Shown here: one piece after another, positions 5,935-10,212 of the stretch
Layout: every line of letters begins with the position of its first letter
Numbering within the stretch: the stretch's first letter is position 1
Assembly (NCBI GenBank): GCA_016929465.1
Contig: JAFGIT010000007.1
Coordinates: 1-10,212 of the forward strand
Origin: JAFGIT01 sp016929465 [NCBI: Candidatus Coatesbacteria bacterium]
GTDB lineage: Bacteria > B130-G9
Length of the DNA stretch: 10,212 nt
Reading direction: 5' to 3'
Notes under the pieces: model-generated
Told to the model about the DNA's origin: nothing
Database searches by the model: none
The model's input: the letters and a program-made list of their open reading frames with translations, nothing else
Made by a program: the position numbers and the translations under genes

Positions 5935-7003
5935 CGGAGAGCTCCCCTATCCGGGTTTCCTGCCCGACGCGACGCGCGGGGTTGTAAAGAGCGTCAGCGC
6001 CGAGGATTTGGTCGAGGTCGGGATATCCGGCATTATGGTCAACTCAATCCATCTCGCCGGGCAGCCCGGCGTCAATGCAATCAGCCGCCTTGGGGGAATA
6101 CACAAATTCATGGGCTGGTCCGGACCGGTCATGTCCGACTCAGGCGGCTTCCAGGTCTATTCACTCATCGCGGAGCAGTCGAAGTTGGGTAGCGTCTCTG
6201 ACAAGGGCTTCAGCTATCGCTTCAGCATGGATGAAGAGAAGCGTCTCGTAACGCCAGAGAAGAGCATCATCCATCAATTCAGATTGGGCACCGACGTGAT
6301 GTTCTGTCTCGATGAGTGCACGCATCCTGACGACAGCGAGGAGCGTCAGGTCAAGAGCTGCGAGAGGACTATCGCATGGGCCAGAAGGTGCAAGGCAGAA
6401 TTCGAGAATAGAATAGCTAACCTAAATGGGGATGCTCAGCCATTGCTCTTCGCGGTTGTTCAAGGGGGAAGCTCAACTGAATTGAGAAGGCTATGCGTCG
6501 AGCAGCTCCTCGAGATCGGCTTTGACGGATATGGTTTCGGAGGCTGGCCGGTCGGCGCAGACGGCGCGCTCGTCGATACTGTCTATCAGGTTGCTGAGAT
6601 GCTGCCACAAGAGTTGCCAAAGCACGCGCTCGGGATAGGGAAACCGGAGAATCTCGTTCGCGCATACCGGGCCGGCTATCACCTCTTCGATTGCGCTTTG
6701 CCGACCCGCGATGCGAGGCGGAAGCGGCTCTTCGTCTTCAATGAAACACCGGATATGACAGGCTTCAAGGGCAGTGAATTCTACCATTACATCTACCTGC
6801 AGGACGCCAAGCACGCTGTCGCTTCGGGGCCGGTCGATGAGACCTGCGACTGCTCATGCTGCAAAAATTACTCCCGTGCCTACTTGCACCATCTCTTCAA
6901 GATAGGAGACGCACTCGCGGAGCGTCTTGCGACAATTCACAATCTCCGCTTTTATGTTCGAATTCTGAATGCCCTCAAAGAGGGAGTCGCAGATGACGAG
7001 TGA
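5894..7003 (+). CDS. tgt: tRNA-guanine transglycosylase, divergent
   Basis: Exchanges guanine 34 of GUN-anticodon tRNAs for a 7-deazaguanine base in queuosine formation. 369 residues from GTG 5894 (AAAAGG five nt before); ATG at 5915 is an alternative. Catalytic features are intact: Asp82 in SDSGGFQ, Asp140 in LDECT, VQGG at 189-192, nucleophile Asp266 in FDCALPTR, and the zinc site Cys318, Cys320, Cys323, His349 around CDCSCCKNYSRAYLHH. The pocket loop reads GGWPVGAD (216-223) where classical bacterial enzymes have GGLAVGEG, so the Glu that contacts the preQ1 aminomethyl group (Glu235 in Zymomonas) is Ala222. The familiar TYHL is SIHL, and the N-terminal strand region is about 20 residues shorter. 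It overlaps rsmI by 41 nt and the next gene by 11 nt, indicating an operon. The enzyme family is certain; which base it inserts is open. Confidence 0.94.
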   Translation: MSRLTETMGLKTRSGELPYPGFLPDATRGVVKSVSAEDLVEVGISGIMVNSIHLAGQPGVNAISRLGGIHKFMGWSGPVMSDSGGFQVYSLIAEQSKLGSVSDKGFSYRFSMDEEKRLVTPEKSIIHQFRLGTDVMFCLDECTHPDDSEERQVKSCERTIAWARRCKAEFENRIANLNGDAQPLLFAVVQGGSSTELRRLCVEQLLEIGFDGYGFGGWPVGADGALVDTVYQVAEMLPQELPKHALGIGKPENLVRAYRAGYHLFDCALPTRDARRKRLFVFNETPDMTGFKGSEFYHYIYLQDAKHAVASGPVDETCDCSCCKNYSRAYLHHLFKIGDALAERLATIHNLRFYVRILNALKEGVADDE

Positions 7004-7808
7004 CCTCGTAGCCGAGATCGTAGAGAGCCTCAAGGCGTCTCGGAAGTATCGAAGTGTGTATGAACCGACGCTGGAGCGTGTGGCTAAATGGGCTCTCGAG
7101 AGGCATTGCAACAGGCGCGTTGCAGAGAAGGCAGCAAAACGGAAGCTGCACCAGGCCTGTGGCGCTTACATGAGCCCCTCTCAAGCAGCGAAGGCCGAGA
7201 AGATGCTGCGAGCGCTTCCGCCGACCGCGACCATCGATGAATTGAGGCAGGCCTGCCTGGAGATCTTGAAATGCCACACTTCGACCCTAGAGCGTCTTGA
7301 TTACATCGAGAGGCTATATGCAGACATCGAAGAGCTCGTAGGTCGTCCCAGAAGCGTATTGGACCTGGCCGCCGGGCTCAATGCTTTTACCATTCCCTGG
7401 GCGCCGCTCTTGGCCAATGCGACCTACAAGTGCATCGACATCGACTGCCGATCAATGGTGCTCTCTAACCTGCTGCTCGAGAGGCTGGGAAGGAACTGCA
7501 GCGCCATTTGCGGCGACGTTCTCGTTGCGATGCCGACGGATCGAGTTGATCTCGTCATCATTCTGAAATCTCTGCCCTGCCTGGAGCGGCAGGAGTCGGG
7601 GGCTGCGAGACGAATCTTGAAAGAGATCCGAGCTCGATACTGCGTCGTCAGTTTCCCCGCATTCTCCCTTGGTGGGAGGGACCGCGGCATGACGGCCAAT
7701 TACGAGGAATTCCTGAGGGATAGCATCGATTGTTCATGGAGAATCATTGCAGATCTGTCTTATTCCACTGAAACCGTGTACGTACTAACCTCTGAACCAG
7801 GCGCCTGA
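6993..7808 (+). CDS. Homologue of 16S rRNA (guanine1405-N7)-methyltransferases (ArmA/Rmt/Sgm/FmrO family)
   Basis: 271 residues, the usual size (RmtB 251, Sgm 274). From memory it tracks RmtB along its whole length: KASRKYR (14-20) with ASKKYR, KLHQACGAY (51-59) with RLHGICGAY, LKCHTSTLERL (92-102) with LHASTKERL, the SAM motif VLDLAAGLN (122-130) with VLDIACGLN, GDVL (174-177) with QDVL, LKSLPCLER (191-199) with FKLLPLLER, and VVSFPAFSLGGRDRGM (218-233) with AVSFPTRSLGGRGKGM, then NYEEF. Known members methylate N7 of G1405 in the 30S A site and block gentamicin and kanamycin-type aminoglycosides. The TR of SFPTRS is AF here. The ATG at 6993 is chosen for GGGAG six nt upstream (6982-6986); ATG 6969 has none. 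It overlaps tgt by 11 nt, so translation is likely coupled. Family is well supported; target base and resistance are inferred. Confidence 0.87.
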   Translation: MTSDLVAEIVESLKASRKYRSVYEPTLERVAKWALERHCNRRVAEKAAKRKLHQACGAYMSPSQAAKAEKMLRALPPTATIDELRQACLEILKCHTSTLERLDYIERLYADIEELVGRPRSVLDLAAGLNAFTIPWAPLLANATYKCIDIDCRSMVLSNLLLERLGRNCSAICGDVLVAMPTDRVDLVIILKSLPCLERQESGAARRILKEIRARYCVVSFPAFSLGGRDRGMTANYEEFLRDSIDCSWRIIADLSYSTETVYVLTSEPGA

Positions 7809-8179
7809 CACGGGCCACCCTGCCTTAGGGCTGCTGAATGGGCAAATTTGCGGTGAATCCATGAGTGCGGAAATTGCCTGTTCGCACGTCAAATTGCCTT
7901 GTGACGATCATTCTGCATAGCGCTGATCGGTCAGTACATCATGGACTACGCCGGCCCTTCGGCGATTTGCTGCTTCCAATGGCCAATTGTGGGATATCGA
8001 ACAAGTTCTTAAACGAATCGGACTTTTCCCCCGATATATTAAGACGCAGGTTAGGTCGTTCTTTTTGCCTGATCGACCTGGTATCTGGGCTATCAATGGG
8101 GGCTGATGCTCCGAGGGAGTATCGGGCATCAAAGAGACTTGTTCGGAGGGTATCTTTGGATAACAAGCGCGGAGGCCAC
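7809..8179. other. 371-nt gap upstream of the diguanylate cyclase gene
   Basis: No gene is supported here. The cyclase frame is open back to GTG 7865, but residues translated from it before about position 8096 are unlike a folded domain. A 5-bp hairpin (CGCCG, loop GCCCTT, CGGCG at 7949-7964) is followed only by ATTTGCTGCTT and is a poor terminator candidate for the rsmI-tgt operon. TATATT at 8035-8040 could be a -10 box but has no matching -35. I found no c-di-GMP riboswitch-like element. Confidence 0.4.
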
Positions 8180-9337
8180 ATGCTCATTGTCGGGCTATGG
8201 ATTGCCGCAGCATACTGGATGCTGGAATCGCTGCTCGATGCCTTCGTGTTTGGCAAAGGACCTCTGAGTGTTCATCTATTCCCCCTGAACCCGGACGAAC
8301 TATGGATGCGGTCTCTCGCGGTCCTCTTGATAACCTTCTTCAGCGCTTACGTTCAACGAATACACTCCGAACGGGAGGACGCAGAGAATGCCCTCTGCGA
8401 GTCCAAAAGCAAGTATGAGGACCTAGTAGAGAACGCTAACAGCGTAATACTCAGAATGTCGAGCACAGGCGAAGTTAGATACATGAACCGTTTTGGGCTC
8501 GAGTTCTTCGGCTTTTCGAGTAAAGAACTATTTGGCAGGAACGTTGTCGGCACAATAGTCCCCGAGACTGATACTGCAGGGCGTGACCTTATAGCGATGA
8601 TCGAGGATATCGGCATGAATCCCGATCGCTACATCAACAACGAGAATGAGAACACCTGCAAGGATGGCTCCAGGGTGTGGATATCGTGGACCAACAAGCC
8701 CATCTTCGATGGCCAGGGCAAGGTGATCGACGTCCTCTGTATCGGCAACGACATAACACAGCGAAAGCAAATGGAGGACAAGCTCGAGCTGGCTCTCAAA
8801 GAAGTGCAAGAGATGTCGCTCATCGACCAGCTCACTGGCCTGAAGAACCGTCGTGGCTTCATGACGCTCGGGGAGCAGCAGCTGAAGGTCGCGGACAGAA
8901 CACGTGAGGGCATTCGGCTCGTATTTATCGACCTGGATGGACTCAAGTGGATAAACGACAATCTCGGGCACAAGGTCGGCGACCAGGCACTCATCGAGGC
9001 GGCCGATGTTCTTAGAGAGACATTCCGGGATTCGGACATCATCGCGCGCCTCGGAGGTGATGAATACGCGGTCCTGGCAATCGACGTCTCCCCCGCTGCG
9101 CCGTTCCCTTCGGCCAGGATCCCCGACACCCTCACCGAGCATAACTCACGCACGGGCCGCCAATATGAACTGCAGATGAGCGTTGGCGTTGCAACCTACC
9201 GCTCTGAGTCGAAATGTTCGATTGGCGAACTACTCAGCATGGCGGACGAGCTGATGTATGAGGAGAAAAGAAGAAGAAAGGCAGCACGCGCTTCCGCCAA
9301 AAGGAAATCTCCTGAGACCAGCGAGGAGCGAATCTAG
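8180..9337 (+). CDS. Membrane-anchored PAS-GGDEF diguanylate cyclase
   Basis: Makes the second messenger cyclic di-GMP from two GTP. 385 residues from the ATG at 8180, chosen because GGAGG lies four nt upstream (8171-8175); ATG 8096 would add 28 mostly basic residues and is a fair alternative. Order: TM helix 1 (about 2-22, LIVGLWIAAAYWML), a short loop with DELWMR, TM helix 2 (about 43-59), a coiled linker (61-80), a PAS domain (about 80-190, with VRYMNRFGLEFFGF and the closing GNDITQRKQMED), and GGDEF (about 212-360). The active site is GGDEY (292-296) with FIDLDGLKWIND (249-260) carrying the metal-binding Asp, so it should be active. The inhibitory site RDSD (283-286) stands five residues before GGDEY, predicting product feedback. 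The tail is strongly basic. Only a tiny periplasmic loop exists, so sensing is probably by the cytoplasmic PAS. Ligand unknown. Confidence 0.92.
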   Translation: MLIVGLWIAAAYWMLESLLDAFVFGKGPLSVHLFPLNPDELWMRSLAVLLITFFSAYVQRIHSEREDAENALCESKSKYEDLVENANSVILRMSSTGEVRYMNRFGLEFFGFSSKELFGRNVVGTIVPETDTAGRDLIAMIEDIGMNPDRYINNENENTCKDGSRVWISWTNKPIFDGQGKVIDVLCIGNDITQRKQMEDKLELALKEVQEMSLIDQLTGLKNRRGFMTLGEQQLKVADRTREGIRLVFIDLDGLKWINDNLGHKVGDQALIEAADVLRETFRDSDIIARLGGDEYAVLAIDVSPAAPFPSARIPDTLTEHNSRTGRQYELQMSVGVATYRSESKCSIGELLSMADELMYEEKRRRKAARASAKRKSPETSEERI

Positions 9338-9387
9338 TCCGCCTGCGGCGTCTGGGCTTCGTCAGCGCGAGATCTATCAGAGCCTGC

Positions 9388-10212
9388 TCAATCCTCAACC
9401 AACAAGGCTAGACCACCGAAACTCGAGGCAAACCACTTCCGGTTCTGACCGTCGATTAGGATGTCCGTGACATAATCATTCGACAGGCCTGAATCAATGG
9501 ATTTGTAGCCGGTCCATGTGCCATCGGTATTGAGAATCCGAACCCCGCAATATAGTGTCGCAAACCAGACTCTGCCATCACGGTCGAACTCGATGTCCCA
9601 AACGTACGAGTCATCATCATCCATACCCATCTCCTCGGCAGTGTATCTACTCCAATTGCCGTCATCATCGAGAACGGCCACACCCTCAGATGAGCTAAAC
9701 CACTTCCGGTTCTGTTTATCGACCTTTGCGCAGCCCACCCAAAATCCAAGCATGCCGCTATCTTCCGGGCCGTAACAGGTCCAATTCTCATTGGCTGCAT
9801 CTAGCATTTGGATGCCGCCATCGTTGGCAAACCACTTGCAGCCATCTCTATCTATTGCGAAACCAATGCCCAGGCCCACCGGTGAATTATAGGGTGTGTA
9901 GAGAGCAGCCACTTCACCGTCGGGTCGTACGCGATAGACACCATCAGGCCAGGCCACTAGCCATGCTGTGCCGTCCTGCTCAAATTCAATCGAATTGACC
10001 TCCAAATCCCAGTAATCGAGCCCCTCTTTGCTAGCAGTGAACCAATTGGATTCCGGGGACATCACGCTAATTCCGGTTACATGTCCGAACCAGAGGCAGC
10101 CGTCGGGCGCGAATGACACGGCAAGAACGCGGTGATTTAGGAGACCGCTATTCTGTGGAGTGTAAGTCATCCAACTGCCATCGGAGCTTAAGGAACTGGC
10201 CCCCTGGAATTC
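9388..10212 (-). CDS. Beta-propeller protein with two-component-regulator-propeller repeats (5' end outside window)
   Basis: The last 274 residues of a longer protein: the frame stays open through the ATG at 10170 to the window edge, and the residues before that ATG (SSLSSDGSW) are an ordinary continuation of the repeat, so 10170 is not a real start. Six blade motifs recur every 40-50 residues: DGCLWFGHVTGISVM, DGTAWLVAWPDGVYRV, DGCKWFANDGGIQML, QNRKWFSSSEGVAVL, DGRVWFATLYCGVRIL and QNRKWFASSFGGLALL. Trp-Phe after Asp-Gly or Asn-Arg-Lys, then Gly-Val/Ile/Leu and a strand, is the Reg_prop signature. In hybrid sensor kinases such repeats form periplasmic sensing propellers, but this chain ends right after the last blade with no TM, kinase or sorting domain. 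A free-standing exported propeller is thus likely. It converges on the cyclase gene with 50 nt between stops and no clear terminator. Confidence 0.85.
   Translation of the reverse strand, partial: EFQGASSLSSDGSWMTYTPQNSGLLNHRVLAVSFAPDGCLWFGHVTGISVMSPESNWFTASKEGLDYWDLEVNSIEFEQDGTAWLVAWPDGVYRVRPDGEVAALYTPYNSPVGLGIGFAIDRDGCKWFANDGGIQMLDAANENWTCYGPEDSGMLGFWVGCAKVDKQNRKWFSSSEGVAVLDDDGNWSRYTAEEMGMDDDDSYVWDIEFDRDGRVWFATLYCGVRILNTDGTWTGYKSIDSGLSNDYVTDILIDGQNRKWFASSFGGLALLVED

Noticed and set aside
7844-7856. Sigma-54-like sequence (TGGGCAAATTTGC) before the cyclase gene
   Set aside because: The GG and GC pairs are not 10 nt apart as the -24/-12 promoter requires.
7865-8179. Long N-terminal extension of the cyclase from GTG 7865
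   Set aside because: No SD at 7865, the translated stretch lacks domain character, and GGAGG before ATG 8180 fits a start directly ahead of TM helix 1. ATG 8096 remains possible.
8528-9142. 204-codon minus-strand open frame opposite the GGDEF gene
   Set aside because: Covers the reverse of the PAS-GGDEF coding sequence and has no start signal or recognisable motif.
10207-10212. Window ends exactly on an EcoRI site (GAATTC), hinting at a cloning junction
   Set aside because: GAATTC occurs uncut at several other places in the window (for example 121-126 and 1549-1554), so the end is most likely coincidence.
1-10212. Search for CRISPR arrays, insertion-sequence ends, att sites and toxin-antitoxin or phage-defence genes
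   Set aside because: No regularly spaced repeats, no paired terminal inverted repeats and no recognisable defence or recombinase motifs were seen. tRNA-Lys has no nearby integrase or visible 3' duplicate.

Overview
The window reads as a chromosomal stretch of an uncultured, free-living bacterium that I cannot place with confidence. Moderately GC-rich coding, good Shine-Dalgarno sequences, Sec-exported proteins and a GGDEF sensor fit a diderm from a poorly sampled phylum, but no gene here fixes the taxonomy. There is no sign of phage, CRISPR or a complete insertion sequence. Most of the window is compact and gene-dense.

Layout. (1) 1-77: possible tail of a rightward gene cut by the window edge. 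(2) 186-2888, minus strand: two tandem paralogous exported proteins of unknown function. Each has its own TTGACA-type promoter, strong SD and near-identical terminator stem, so they look like two monocistronic units made by duplication. (3) 3073-5001, minus strand: a translation unit of tRNA-Lys(CTT), a 93-codon unknown ORF, peptide deformylase (def) and methionyl-tRNA formyltransferase (fmt). A TTGACA promoter lies just before the tRNA and I see no terminator between it and fmt. (4) 5188-7808, plus strand: three overlapping genes, rsmI (16S rRNA C1402 2'-O-methyltransferase), a divergent tgt (tRNA-guanine transglycosylase), and a protein of the 16S rRNA G1405-N7 methyltransferase family (ArmA/Rmt/Sgm/FmrO). 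(5) 8180-9337, plus strand: a two-TM, PAS, GGDEF diguanylate cyclase after a 371-nt gap. (6) 9388-10212, minus strand: a beta-propeller protein of the two-component-regulator-propeller type, open at the right window edge.

How it fits together. The divergent promoters between 5002 and 5187 serve two sets of translation genes: N-terminal formyl-Met handling on the left, decoding-site RNA modification on the right. The most notable point is that an aminoglycoside-resistance-type 16S methyltransferase homologue is the third gene of a tightly overlapped operon beside rsmI. Both enzymes would act within a few nucleotides of each other in helix 44. The neighbouring Tgt has lost the glutamate that reads the aminomethyl group of preQ1, and RsmI has Asp-to-Asn changes in two family motifs, so the whole operon is divergent from the textbook enzymes.
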